From assembly GCA_945893145.1 (NCBI GenBank), contig CAMDDZ010000010.1:1-64000 (forward strand): a stretch of 64,000 nt of DNA. Direction: 5' to 3'. The translations under genes were made by a program, and so were the position numbers. This stretch comes from Rhodoplanes serenus. Its GTDB lineage: Bacteria; Pseudomonadota; Alphaproteobacteria; Rhizobiales; Xanthobacteraceae. Shown one piece after another: positions 15,634 through 24,055 of this stretch. Position 1 is the first letter of the stretch; each line of letters starts with the position of its first letter. Under the pieces are notes generated by a model. It saw only the letters and a program-made list of their open reading frames with translations. It ran no database searches and was not told the DNA's origin.

Positions 15634-17232
15634 ATGCAAGAGAATTTCCGCCAATTCCTGGACCGGCTGCGGCAAAAGGGCGAACTCATCGACCTGCATC
15701 AGGCGGTCGACATCCGCCACATCGCGACGCTGGTCGATCAGGCCAAGACTGCGCTCTATTTCCACAACGTGATTGGCTACGACGTCCCGGTAGTCTCCGG
15801 CATCATCCGCTCGAAAGAGCGCGCCACCATGTCGATGGGATGCGATGACTTCAGCGAGATCGAGCACAAGCTCGCCGCCGCCATCGCCAAGCCCATTCCG
15901 CCCAGGCACGTGCAAGGCTCGCCAACCCGCGAGGTGGTTCTGGTCGGCGACGACGTCGATCTCTACAAGCTGCCGATTCCGATGTCGTCGATCTATGACG
16001 GCGGGCCAATGATCACGGCAGGCGTCGTCATCGCCCGTGATCCCGAGCTCGGGATGAACTCCGGCATCTACCGCTTCATCGTCAAGGAAAAGGCGCTGAC
16101 CGGCATCGATATCGTGACGCCAAACAACATGCGGCTGTTCGCGCAGCGCGCCTTCGAGCGGGGGGAACCGCTGCCGATCTCGATCTCGATCGGCACGCAT
16201 CCGTTCGAGATCACCGGCTCGGGCTTCCGGGCGCCGCTCGGCGTCGACGAGATGTCGATTGCCGGTGGCTTGCGCGGCGAGGCGGTGGAGCTGGCGCCCT
16301 GCTCAACCATCGACATGCCCTACATCGCCGACGCCGAGATCGTGCTGGAGGCGGAAATCCTGCCGACCGGATGGACCTGGCCGGAGGGCCGCTTCGGCGA
16401 GTTCACCCGCCTGATGGGCGGGCTGCACTGGAATCCGCTGGTGCGCATCAAGGCGATCGCGATGCGCAAAGACGCGGTCTACTACAATTTGCACATGCCG
16501 TGGGAGAACACCTGGCTCGCGGCGCCGACGCGCTACACCGCGATCCGGCAGGCGCTGAAGATCGCCAACGTCCAGGTCACTGGCCTCAATGTCACGCTGG
16601 GCGGCTGCGCGTTCTGGCATGCCGTCATCGCGATCAAGAAGGGCGCGGCCGGCGATGGCAAGAATGCGCTGCTCGCGGCACTGTCGGTGATGGACCTCAA
16701 GCATGTCGTCGTGGTGGATGACGATATCGACATCAACAATCCGACCGACGTGGAATGGGCGATCGCCACGCGGGTGCAGGGCGACAAGGACATCGTCATC
16801 GTTTCGGGCGCGCGCGCGAAGCCGCTCGATCCGAGCCTTCTGCAAGGCGCAGGCGTGGTGCCGATCGGCGCCAAGGTCGGCATTGACGCGACCATCCCCG
16901 AACACATCCCGAAGGAGCACTACGAGCGCATCACCTATGCGTACGCCGACACCGCCAAGGTGGACGACTACGTGAAGGGCAAGAAGGACCCAGCCGGCAA
17001 ATCGGGCGATGAGCGCGAGATCGAGCTGCTGGCGGGGCGCATCCTCGCGGCGGTCGACAAGGAGCCGCTCTACTACACCGACATCGCCGAGCGCTTCGCC
17101 GAATATGATTTCAACAGCGTCGCCCGCGCGCTCGGCCATCTGCACAAGACCGAGAAGCTCTGGCAGGACCCGCGCGGCAAGATGTGCGTGCGCGGCAGCA
17201 AGTTCGCGGCGGTGTTGCCGGTGAAGAAGTGA
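15634..17232 (+). CDS. UbiD-family (prenylated-FMN) decarboxylase with C-terminal extension
   Basis: The 532-residue protein matches the UbiD/Fdc fold. FRQFLDRLRQKGEL opens it, DDVDLYKLPIPM and GGPMITAGVVIARDPELG follow, and PEGRFGEFTRL at residues 250-260 holds the two acidic residues (Glu251, Glu256) of the catalytic network. KHVVVVDDDIDINNPTDVEWAIATR is the C-terminal family signature. It would decarboxylate or carboxylate an aromatic or unsaturated acid using prenylated FMN. The last 70 or so residues (about 460-532) form an extra domain that looks helix-turn-helix-like and is not normal for UbiD. No UbiX prenyltransferase lies in the window. Confidence 0.88.
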   Translation: MQENFRQFLDRLRQKGELIDLHQAVDIRHIATLVDQAKTALYFHNVIGYDVPVVSGIIRSKERATMSMGCDDFSEIEHKLAAAIAKPIPPRHVQGSPTREVVLVGDDVDLYKLPIPMSSIYDGGPMITAGVVIARDPELGMNSGIYRFIVKEKALTGIDIVTPNNMRLFAQRAFERGEPLPISISIGTHPFEITGSGFRAPLGVDEMSIAGGLRGEAVELAPCSTIDMPYIADAEIVLEAEILPTGWTWPEGRFGEFTRLMGGLHWNPLVRIKAIAMRKDAVYYNLHMPWENTWLAAPTRYTAIRQALKIANVQVTGLNVTLGGCAFWHAVIAIKKGAAGDGKNALLAALSVMDLKHVVVVDDDIDINNPTDVEWAIATRVQGDKDIVIVSGARAKPLDPSLLQGAGVVPIGAKVGIDATIPEHIPKEHYERITYAYADTAKVDDYVKGKKDPAGKSGDEREIELLAGRILAAVDKEPLYYTDIAERFAEYDFNSVARALGHLHKTEKLWQDPRGKMCVRGSKFAAVLPVKK

Positions 17233-17279
17233 GAGGCATGCTGCTGAGCTTCGGTTGCGCAACAGGCACAGCACGTTTC

Positions 17280-17299
17280 CTCCCCCGCTTGCGGGGGAG
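17280..17299. repeat. short GC hairpin repeat
   Basis: The arms CTCCCCCGC and GCGGGGGAG pair around two bases (7 bp with a GCTTGC loop in practice). It lies between the ubiD-like and amidohydrolase genes. Sequences of this kind are frequent in Hyphomicrobiales intergenic DNA. There is no T-tract, so it is not a clear terminator. Confidence 0.5.
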
Positions 17300-17351
17300 A
17301 GAGCTGGCCGCGACTTGCGGTACCGCCTGAAATCAATCGCATAGAGTCACA

Positions 17352-18200
17352 ATGATCATCGACGCCCACTGCCACGTCATCGCCACCGACACCAAGAAAT
17401 ACCCGCTCAAGCCGCTGTTCGGAAAACAGTCGGACTGGTCGGCCGAGCATCCGCTCGACTATCCGGACATGGTGAAGGCCGACGTCGCCGCGGGCGTCGA
17501 TAAGGCTGTTCTGGTACAGGCGTCGTCAGCCTATGCGTTCGACAATTCCTACGTGGCGGATTCGGTTGCGGCGCACCCCGAGCGCTTCACCGGCGTATTC
17601 TCGATCGACGTGGTGGCACCTGATGCCGTCGCCAAGATGAAACATTGGATGGGGCGGGGCCTCACCGGCATGCGCATCTTCACCTCCGGCTCGACCCACG
17701 CCGAGCAGGAGACTTTTTTTGCCGAGGACGCAGCCTCTCCGGTGTGGCAATACGCCAGCGACCAGGGCCTTTCGGTCTGCATGCAGATGCGGGTGGTCGG
17801 CCTGCCGCTATTGGAAAAGGTCGTCCAGCGATTTCCGAACACCCGCATCATCCTCGACCATTTCGCACGCGCCGAAGCGGCCGACGGGCCACCCTTCCCT
17901 TCGGCTGCGCCACTGTGGGCACTGTCGAAATATCGCAACGTTTATCTCAAGCTCACCCACCGCCCGATCGAACAATCGGTGAAAGGCGCGTCGACGCCGG
18001 AATTGTTCCTTGGCAAGGCCATCAAGGAGTTCGGCGCGCCGCGCGTGATGTGGGGCTCGAACTTCCCGGCCGCCAAGCCGCCGCTGCCCGAACTGATCGC
18101 GATGGCGCGCAAGGCGCTTTCCTTCCTGCCGCCAGGCGATCAAGATCAAATCTTCTACAAGACCGCGCTCGCGCTCTATCCGGCGCTGGCGAAGAAATAA
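17352..18200 (+). CDS. amidohydrolase-2 family metal-dependent hydrolase
   Basis: The 282-residue TIM-barrel hydrolase begins MIIDAHCHVIATD, the HxH metal motif at the first strand. ILDHFARAE carries the metal-binding histidine of strand 6, and VMWGSNFPAAKPP carries the C-terminal segment, where Asp is more usual than the Asn seen here. The family includes lactone hydrolases such as LigI and decarboxylases such as ACMSD. The D-to-N change could affect metal use. It lies about 120 bases after the ubiD-like gene and 12 bases before the Pht5-like gene, all plus strand, suggesting one aromatic-acid pathway. Confidence 0.85.
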   Translation: MIIDAHCHVIATDTKKYPLKPLFGKQSDWSAEHPLDYPDMVKADVAAGVDKAVLVQASSAYAFDNSYVADSVAAHPERFTGVFSIDVVAPDAVAKMKHWMGRGLTGMRIFTSGSTHAEQETFFAEDAASPVWQYASDQGLSVCMQMRVVGLPLLEKVVQRFPNTRIILDHFARAEAADGPPFPSAAPLWALSKYRNVYLKLTHRPIEQSVKGASTPELFLGKAIKEFGAPRVMWGSNFPAAKPPLPELIAMARKALSFLPPGDQDQIFYKTALALYPALAKK

Positions 18201-18212
18201 GGGAGAAATGCC

Positions 18213-19109
18213 GTGCTGACCCGTCCCGACAAAGTGAAGCTGCACACGCTGCTCGGCAATTATCCCAACGTCATGGCGATGAAGGACGGGCGCGTGAAAT
18301 CCGACCTCATCGAATGGGATTTTCCGGACTTTCCGGTGCCGAACCGCGGCTTCAAGCCGATGGTGCGCGAGCACAAATTCGACTGCGGCGAGTTGGCCAT
18401 CGTGACGTTCTTGCAAGCCAAGGTCTATGGCCTGCCTTACGTGCTGCTGCCCGCAACCGTTTTGGGCCGCGGCCAGCTTCACACCGTCGCCTACAATTCC
18501 GAACGCGGCACGATGAAGCCGTCGGACCTCAACGGCAAAAAGTTCGGCGTGCGTTCCTACACACAGACCACCGGCATCTGGGTGCGCGGCATCCTGGCGG
18601 AAAGCTACGGCGTCGATTGGTCGAAGGTGGAGATCACCACCATGGAGGACCCGCACGTCGCGCAATACAAGGACCCGTCGTTCGTCAAGCGCGCGCCGGA
18701 AAGCAAGCAGCTTCCACAGATGCTGATCGACGGCGAGGTGGACGCGGCGCTGCTTGGCGACAAATTCCCCGATCCGCGCTTCAAAACGCTGGTGCCGGAC
18801 GCCGAGGCCGCCAGCAAGAAATGGGCCGAACAAAACGGCGGCGTGCCGGTCAACCACATGGTGATCGTGCGCGAGAAGATCGCCAAGGAGCGCCCGGAGA
18901 TCGTCCAGGAAATCTTCCGCGTGTTCAAGGAAGCCCGCAAGCTCGACACGTCGGCGCCGACCGGCGCGCAAGACCCGTATCGGTTTGGCGTCGAAGCCAA
19001 CCGCGCGGCGCTGGAGCGGATCATCGACTATTCGGTCAAGCAGCAGATGATCCCGAAGAAGATTTCGGTCGACAGCCTGTTCGACGACGTGACGCGACGG
19101 CTCGCGTGA
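18213..19109 (+). CDS. 4,5-dihydroxyphthalate decarboxylase-like / periplasmic-binding-fold protein
   Basis: The 298-residue protein lacks a signal peptide. It resembles Pht5-type proteins: VKLHTLLGNYPNVMAMKDGRV at the start, FKPMVREHKFDCGELAIVTFLQAK, then LNGKKFGVRSYTQTTGIWVRGILAESYGVD and EVDAALLGDKFPDPR. The fold is that of type II solute-binding proteins, but known relatives decarboxylate 4,5-dihydroxyphthalate in the cytoplasm. Its start is a GTG with GGGAG seven bases upstream. The adjacency of a UbiD-like decarboxylase and an amidohydrolase supports an aromatic-acid role. A cytoplasmic ligand sensor is an alternative reading. Confidence 0.75.
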   Translation: MLTRPDKVKLHTLLGNYPNVMAMKDGRVKSDLIEWDFPDFPVPNRGFKPMVREHKFDCGELAIVTFLQAKVYGLPYVLLPATVLGRGQLHTVAYNSERGTMKPSDLNGKKFGVRSYTQTTGIWVRGILAESYGVDWSKVEITTMEDPHVAQYKDPSFVKRAPESKQLPQMLIDGEVDAALLGDKFPDPRFKTLVPDAEAASKKWAEQNGGVPVNHMVIVREKIAKERPEIVQEIFRVFKEARKLDTSAPTGAQDPYRFGVEANRAALERIIDYSVKQQMIPKKISVDSLFDDVTRRLA

Positions 19110-19122
19110 GGGGTTTGAGAAC

Positions 19123-20001
19123 CTAGCGCACCCTCGGTTCGGGACGCGGCTGCTCGCGCATCGCCGCAGGCGCGCGAGACGCATCGCCCGGCAAGACCAC
19201 CACGCGTGTACCAACTTTCACGCGGCGATAAAGATCTTCGATATCGGCGTTGACCAGACGGATGCAGCCTGAGGACACGAACGTGCCGATGGTCGAGGGC
19301 TGATTGGTGCCGTGAATGCGATAGAGCGTTTTGCCCAGGTAAAGGGCGCGCGCACCCAGCGGATTGCCTTCGCTGCCGGCCATGAACCGCGGCAGGTACG
19401 GCTGACGCTCGATCATCTCCGCTGGAGGATGCCAATCGGGCCACTCCGCCATGCGCGAGATGCGCTCGGCGCCAGCCCAGGTAAATCCCTCGCGGCCGAC
19501 GCCGATGCCGTAGCGCATCGCGCTGCCGTCCCCGAGCACCAGATAGAGATACGTGTTTTTCGTATCGATCACGATCGTACCGGCCGGCTCGCGGGTCGGG
19601 TATTGAACGAGCTGGCGCTTGAGGTTCGCCGGCAGCTCGGGCGCCGCGTTCTCCTCCGGCTGATACTCGCGCGGGAGTGACGAGTAGCTGGACGATGGTG
19701 GCGCGGGCTCGTATCGCGAATCCGGCACTGCCTGCTGATAGCGGTTGCCGGGGAAAATCTCGGCAGGCGGCCGCAGGATCGGCTCGAGCGGCGGCAAAAG
19801 CGGTAGGAACGGTCCGGGAGGCCTGTCGTAAGTCGTGCCTGGAGGGGGTAGCGGCGGCGGCCGATAGCCCGGCGGCATGGGTTGCCAATCGTCGTCCCCC
19901 GGGGCGACCGGCGGCGGCGGATAGTCCCGATATTGCGCTGTTGCGGGCCCGCACACCGCAAGGCTCAGGCCGACCAACAACGAAAGCACACGAATTCGCA
20001 T
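19123..20001 (-). CDS. L,D-transpeptidase (YkuD domain), proline-rich
   Basis: This 292-residue exported protein has a signal peptide (MRIRVLSLLVGLSLAVCGP, cleavage after ATAQ). About 100 low-complexity Pro-rich residues follow, as expected for a spacer across the periplasm, and then a YkuD domain from about residue 135. The catalytic signature is present as HGTNQPSTIGTFVSSGCIRL, with the nucleophile Cys near residue 243. Such enzymes form 3-3 peptidoglycan crosslinks or attach proteins to peptidoglycan. It is convergent with the Pht5-like gene, with 13 bases between them, and has no operon partner. Confidence 0.9.
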   Translation of the reverse strand: MRIRVLSLLVGLSLAVCGPATAQYRDYPPPPVAPGDDDWQPMPPGYRPPPLPPPGTTYDRPPGPFLPLLPPLEPILRPPAEIFPGNRYQQAVPDSRYEPAPPSSSYSSLPREYQPEENAAPELPANLKRQLVQYPTREPAGTIVIDTKNTYLYLVLGDGSAMRYGIGVGREGFTWAGAERISRMAEWPDWHPPAEMIERQPYLPRFMAGSEGNPLGARALYLGKTLYRIHGTNQPSTIGTFVSSGCIRLVNADIEDLYRRVKVGTRVVVLPGDASRAPAAMREQPRPEPRVR

Positions 20002-20055
20002 GATGTCTCCACTCCCAGGCCATTCGGTCTGCAGATGGCGGCAGATTGATGACCG

Positions 20056-20133
20056 GCTAGTGTCCCGGACCCGAAGTTCGCATCATTGCTCGGCAAGCAC
20101 CTTTGCGAACTTCGGGTCCAGAGGGACACTAGC
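20056..20133. repeat. long palindromic repeat, copy A
   Basis: Arms of 27 paired bases (20056-20082 and 20104-20133) enclose about 21 bases; the pairing is interrupted only by a small asymmetric bulge. The outer 11 bp read GCTAGTGTCCC and the inner 16 bp end in GAAGTTCGCA. It lies between the L,D-transpeptidase gene and a Bug gene. The left arm recurs exactly at 30976-31002. Confidence 0.85.
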
Positions 20134-20145
20134 ATTATAGACTTT

Positions 20146-20221
20146 CGAGTGTCGCTTTGGTTCGGAAGTTCGCTCCCGAGCAAGCCGAGAATTCAAGCGA
20201 ACTTCCGAACCGCGACACTCG
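20146..20221. repeat. long palindromic repeat, copy B (diverged)
   Basis: A second palindrome lies immediately downstream. CGAGTGTCGC (20146-20155) pairs with 20212-20221, and GGTTCGGAAGTTCGCT (20159-20174) pairs with 20196-20211, leaving TTT bulged. It shares the GTGTC and GAAGTTCGC words with copy A, so the two are related elements in tandem. Confidence 0.8.
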
Positions 20222-20287
20222 CGCGCTTCACACCCCTCGATTAAGAGCTAGGATATCAGCCATCACACACGTCGGGGAGACCAGTTG

Positions 20288-21265
20288 ATGCGAACCGCCG
20301 CGCGATTGGCCGTTATGGCATTGTTGACCTTCGCGGCCAGCGCGCCCGCCAGCGCGCAAAGCGACTTCCCCAATAGGCCGGTCCGGATCGTGGTGCCGTT
20401 CCCGGCCGGCGGGCCGACCGACGTCAACATGCGTATCCTCGGGCAGAAATTGTCCGAGATCTGGGGCCAGGGCGTGGTGATCGAGAACCGGCCGGGCGCC
20501 AACACCGGCATCGGCGCCACGATGGTCGCCAAGGCGCCGGCCGACGGCTACACGCTGCTCGCCGCCATGGACACCACGCTGGTGATGAATCCGGCGACCG
20601 GCACCAGCATGTCCTACGATCCGTTCAAGGACTTCGCGGCGATCACGCTGACCGCCAAGAACACCTCATTGCTCACCGTGCGGGCGAGCGACGGACCGAA
20701 GTCGGTGCAGGAGCTGATCGCGCGCGGGAAAGCGAGCGCCGCCAAGCTCAACTACGGCGCCGGCATCATTACGACGCGGCTCGCCGGTTATCAGTTCGCC
20801 CGCGCGGCAGGATTCGGCGTGGTGCTGGTGCCTTACAAGGGCAGCGCTGAAGTGGTGCAGGCTCTTCTCACCGGCAGCGTCGATTTCATTGTCGACGGCG
20901 TGGCGCCGAGTCTTTCACTGATCCGCAATGGGCAGTTCCGTGCGCTCGCCAAGCTCAACGATCGCCCGTTGACGCCGCTGCCCGATCTGCCGTCGCTGGC
21001 GGCGGCTTCGGGAATTCCGGAGCTCACCGACATGTCGAGCTGGATCGGCCTCGTCGCGCCGGCCGGCACGCCGCCCGCGATCGTGCAGAAAATCCAGGCC
21101 GACGTGGTGCGCGCCTACGCGGACGCGACCGTCGCAGACAAGCTCGACAAGGCCGGTATCAACGCCGTGACCATGACACCGTCCGAGTTCGACGGCTTCT
21201 TCCGCTCAGAGGCAGCGCGCTGGACCAAGGCCTACAAGGAAATCGGCATCAAGCTCGACGAGTAG
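20288..21265 (+). CDS. Bug-family tripartite tricarboxylate transporter binding protein (orphan)
   Basis: This binding protein of about 325 residues has a Sec signal peptide (RLAVMALLTFAASAPASAQ). It shows the Bug motifs FPNRPVRIVVPFPAGGPTDVNMRI, NRPGANTGIGATMVAKAPADGYTLL and VLVPYKGSAEVVQALLTGSVDF. The start is taken at the ATG at 20288; a TTG lies directly before it in frame. GGGGA lies about 9 bases upstream. No membrane partners are adjacent. The CoA-transferase and HMG-CoA-lyase-like genes converge on it from the other strand, so a short branched dicarboxylate is a possible ligand, by context only. Confidence 0.91.
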   Translation: MRTAARLAVMALLTFAASAPASAQSDFPNRPVRIVVPFPAGGPTDVNMRILGQKLSEIWGQGVVIENRPGANTGIGATMVAKAPADGYTLLAAMDTTLVMNPATGTSMSYDPFKDFAAITLTAKNTSLLTVRASDGPKSVQELIARGKASAAKLNYGAGIITTRLAGYQFARAAGFGVVLVPYKGSAEVVQALLTGSVDFIVDGVAPSLSLIRNGQFRALAKLNDRPLTPLPDLPSLAAASGIPELTDMSSWIGLVAPAGTPPAIVQKIQADVVRAYADATVADKLDKAGINAVTMTPSEFDGFFRSEAARWTKAYKEIGIKLDE

Positions 21266-22454
21266 GCGCCTCCACGCCGAGCACGCCCTCCTGTACCAAC
21301 TCCTCGATCTGCGCCGGCGCGCAGCCGAGCTCCGCCGCGATCGCCAAGCTGTGTTCGCCGGCGCGCGGCACGTCGAGCCGCCGCGGCAGGCGCCGGCCGT
21401 CCATTTCGAGCGGCAGTGCCGGCAGCGATGTGGTGCGGCCGTTTGACATGGTCACCTCCACCATCGCGCCCGGACACGCCAGCTGCGGGTCGTCGAACAG
21501 CTCGTGCGGCTTGGTGATCGGCGCAAAGCCGAGGCTGGCGCGCTCACAAGTTTCGGCAATTTCGGCACGCGTGTAGCGGCGGAACAGTTCGCGCAGCTTC
21601 GGGATCATCCAGTCGCGGGCCGCGACCCGCAATGGATTGCTCGAGAGCTTTTCGTCGGCCAACCATTTCGGCTGATCGAAGGCCTGGCAGAACGAGCGCC
21701 ATTGCGTGTCGCTCACCACCGCGATGAAAATCTGCTCATCGTCCTTGGTCTCGAACACGTCGTAGATCGCCCAGGCTGAGATGCGGTTTGGCATCGGATC
21801 GGGCGCCTTGCCGGTGAAGGCGTATTGCGCCATGTGCGGCGACACCAGATACGCGTTGTTCTCAAACAGCGCGCTCTTCACGAGCTGCCCCACGCCGGTT
21901 TGGTGCCGCTGGTTGATCGCCGCCAAAATGCCGATGGCGGCGAACATGCCGCCCATCATGTCGTTCACCGGCGCGCCGGCGCGCAGCGGCCGGCCGGGCG
22001 GCCCGGTCATATAGGCGAGCCCGCCCATCATCTGCACCACCTCGTCGAGTGCGGCGCGGTGCTCATAGGGGCCGGACAGAAACCCTTTTAGCGAGCAATA
22101 GATCAGCCGCGGGTTGTCGGCCTTCAGCGCGTCGTAGCCCAGGCCCAGTGCATCGAGACTGCCGGGGCGGAAATTCTCGGTCATGACATCGGCGCGCTTG
22201 ATCAGGTGCTTGACCAGCGCCCGGCCCTTGGCCGACTTGAGATCGAGCGCGAGGCTGCGCTTGTTGCGGTTGAACGCGAAAAAGAATCCCGCGCCGGTGC
22301 CCGGCAATCGCCGCGTGTTGTCGCCCTCGCCAACCGGCTCGACCTTCACGACGTCGGCGCCGAGGTCGCCCAGCACCAGGCCGCAGCTCGGCCCCATCAC
22401 CATGTGCGAGAATTCGACGACGCGGATGCCTGCGAGCGGCAGCGCCTGGTTCAT
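21249..22454 (-). CDS. CaiB/BaiF-type (family III) CoA-transferase
   Basis: The 401-residue product opens LAGIRVVEFSHMVMGPSCGLVLGDLGADVVKVEPVGEGD, the standard family III N-terminus. FFFAFNRNKRSLALDLKSAKG and ENFRPGSLDALGLGYDALKADNPRLIYCSLKGF follow, and the catalytic Asp is expected in PVNDMMGGMFA. It transfers CoA between organic acids. The ATG at 22454 overlaps the stop of the lyase gene as ATGA. The pairing suggests that it makes the CoA ester cleaved by the lyase. The 3-prime end overlaps the convergent Bug gene by 17 bases. Confidence 0.92.
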   Translation of the reverse strand: MNQALPLAGIRVVEFSHMVMGPSCGLVLGDLGADVVKVEPVGEGDNTRRLPGTGAGFFFAFNRNKRSLALDLKSAKGRALVKHLIKRADVMTENFRPGSLDALGLGYDALKADNPRLIYCSLKGFLSGPYEHRAALDEVVQMMGGLAYMTGPPGRPLRAGAPVNDMMGGMFAAIGILAAINQRHQTGVGQLVKSALFENNAYLVSPHMAQYAFTGKAPDPMPNRISAWAIYDVFETKDDEQIFIAVVSDTQWRSFCQAFDQPKWLADEKLSSNPLRVAARDWMIPKLRELFRRYTRAEIAETCERASLGFAPITKPHELFDDPQLACPGAMVEVTMSNGRTTSLPALPLEMDGRRLPRRLDVPRAGEHSLAIAAELGCAPAQIEELVQEGVLGVEAPTRRA

Positions 22455-23386
22455 GCCGGGCCTCCGGCCGAAGCCGGAACGAAGCCTTTGGGCAAGCCGG
22501 CGTCGGGCACATGACCGTACAGCGTCTCGCCCGGCAAGCCGTCTTGCAGGACACGGCGCGCCTCGAACAGCTTTTCGAAATCGATGCCGGTGCGAAACCC
22601 CATCGCCTCCAGCAGGAACACCAAATCCTCGGTCACGATGTTGCCGGTCGCGCCTGGTGCATAAGGACAGCCGCCGATGCCGCCTTGCGAGGAATCGAAG
22701 GTGCGGATGCCGACGTCGAGCGCCGCCACCACGTTGGCAAGCCCCTGCCCGCGCGTGTTGTGCAGGTGCGCGCTGTTGCACTTTTCGCCAACCTCTGCGC
22801 GTACGCTTTTGAACACGCGGCGGATCTGCGCCGGATTGGCGACGCCGACGGTGTCGGCGAGCCCGATGGTGTCGACGCCGATCTCCGCCATCGTTGCCGC
22901 CATCCTGACCGTGTCGGCCTCCGGCACGACGCCCTGAATGGTGCAGCCGAAGGCGGTCGCGAGCCCCGCTTCGATTTCGGTGCCGGGATAGCGCTCGTTG
23001 CGCAGTTTCACGATGGCGCGCACGTCGGCGATGATCTCGGCGTGGTTCTTGCGGATGTTGCTGATCGAATGCGGCTCGCTCACCGACACCGGAATGGTGA
23101 TCAGGTGCGCGCCGGCGGCGAACGCCAGCTCGGCGTATTTCAAATTCGGCACCAGCACGGCGACGCGGAGATTGGGAAGCGTCAGTGCATGCGCCACGAC
23201 GGCAGCGCAATCCGCCATCTGCGGCAGCGCCTTGGGCGAGACGAACGATCCGACCTCGATCTCGCGCAAGCCCGCTTCGGCGAGCGCCGAAATCCACCGA
23301 TGCTTGCGATCGGTCGGCATCGTGCGCTTGACGCTTTGCAGCCCGTCGCGCGGGCCGACTTCGCTTACCAACACGTCAACCGCCAT
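22451..23386 (-). CDS. hydroxymethylglutaryl-CoA lyase-like enzyme
   Basis: The 311-residue enzyme belongs to the DRE-TIM metallolyases. VSEVGPRDGLQSVKR carries the metal-binding Asp and the catalytic Arg, IEVGSFVSPKALPQMAD follows, and LHNTRGQGLANVVAAL carries the metal-ligand His region. GGIGGCPYAPGATGN carries the catalytic Cys loop. Known members split HMG-CoA or related 3-hydroxy-3-methyl acyl-CoAs. The start is the ATG at 23386 with AAAGGA upstream; the open extension beyond it is not conserved. With the CoA-transferase it could degrade a branched dicarboxylic acid such as citramalate, itaconate or 3-methylglutaconate derivatives. That choice is inference. Confidence 0.9.
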   Translation of the reverse strand: MAVDVLVSEVGPRDGLQSVKRTMPTDRKHRWISALAEAGLREIEVGSFVSPKALPQMADCAAVVAHALTLPNLRVAVLVPNLKYAELAFAAGAHLITIPVSVSEPHSISNIRKNHAEIIADVRAIVKLRNERYPGTEIEAGLATAFGCTIQGVVPEADTVRMAATMAEIGVDTIGLADTVGVANPAQIRRVFKSVRAEVGEKCNSAHLHNTRGQGLANVVAALDVGIRTFDSSQGGIGGCPYAPGATGNIVTEDLVFLLEAMGFRTGIDFEKLFEARRVLQDGLPGETLYGHVPDAGLPKGFVPASAGGPA

Positions 23387-23461
23387 GGCAGCATCCTTTC
23401 GGCCCTCAGAACGACGACTATAGCCAGCCCCGGCCATGCGCCTCAATGCGCCGAGCCGCTT

Positions 23462-24055
23462 CTATGGCCCGGACTTTGGCCGCTGGGCGACGATCTCAAA
23501 ACGGACCACGACTTCGTCGGCCACAATGGCGATGTCGTGCCATTGTCCTTGCCCGATACCGAATGCGGTGCGGCTGATCGGGATATCGCCACTGGCCTGC
23601 GCGCGCAGCACGCCGGGTCGCCCCGGATCGTCGGTCACGCGAATGGTCGCCGGCAATGTGACCGTTTTGGTAACGCCGCGCAGCGTGAGTTGGCCGGCGA
23701 CATCGTAGCGATCGCCACTCACATACGTGAAGGCGGCAGACTCGAAGCGGGCGATCGGGTGACGTGCGGCGTCGAACCACGGCTCGCGCTTGATTTCCGT
23801 CTCGATGTCCTGATTTGGCGTCGATGTGCTGGACACGTCGATTTCGATCAGGACCTTGCTGCCGGGAAGATCCTTGGCGTCGAAGCGGATCGTGGCGGAG
23901 AACCGCTCGAACCGGCCGGGGACGGCGACGCCCATCTGCTTCGCCGTAAAGCTGATGCGGCTGCTCTTGGCATCGACGGTCCAAAACGGAACCTCGGCCA
24001 TGGCAGGCCCGGCGCCGAGCGCAACCAGGATCACAACCGCACGGAGTGCCTTCAT
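23462..24055 (-). CDS. YceI-family exported lipid-binding protein
   Basis: The 197-residue product has a signal peptide (MKALRAVVILVALGAGPAMA). The YceI beta-barrel pattern follows: FWTVDAKSSRISFTAKQMGVAVPGRFERFSATIRFD, then IDVSSTSTPNQDIETEIKREPWFDAARHPIARFES and LRGVTKTVTLP. YceI proteins bind polyprenyl-like lipids in a hydrophobic pocket and are often linked to cytochrome b561 or quinone processes. Its ATG overlaps the end of the cytochrome b561 gene by four bases. A second YceI protein is encoded on the other side of that cytochrome. Confidence 0.9.
   Translation of the reverse strand: MKALRAVVILVALGAGPAMAEVPFWTVDAKSSRISFTAKQMGVAVPGRFERFSATIRFDAKDLPGSKVLIEIDVSSTSTPNQDIETEIKREPWFDAARHPIARFESAAFTYVSGDRYDVAGQLTLRGVTKTVTLPATIRVTDDPGRPGVLRAQASGDIPISRTAFGIGQGQWHDIAIVADEVVVRFEIVAQRPKSGP

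Noticed and set aside
20056-20221. CRISPR array or terminator pair
   Set aside because: The repeats are inverted, not direct with spacers, and no T-tracts follow.
22455-23297. Fusion of the CoA-transferase to an upstream 281-codon segment
   Set aside because: The segment is a shifted frame of the lyase gene. The real start overlaps the lyase stop as ATGA.
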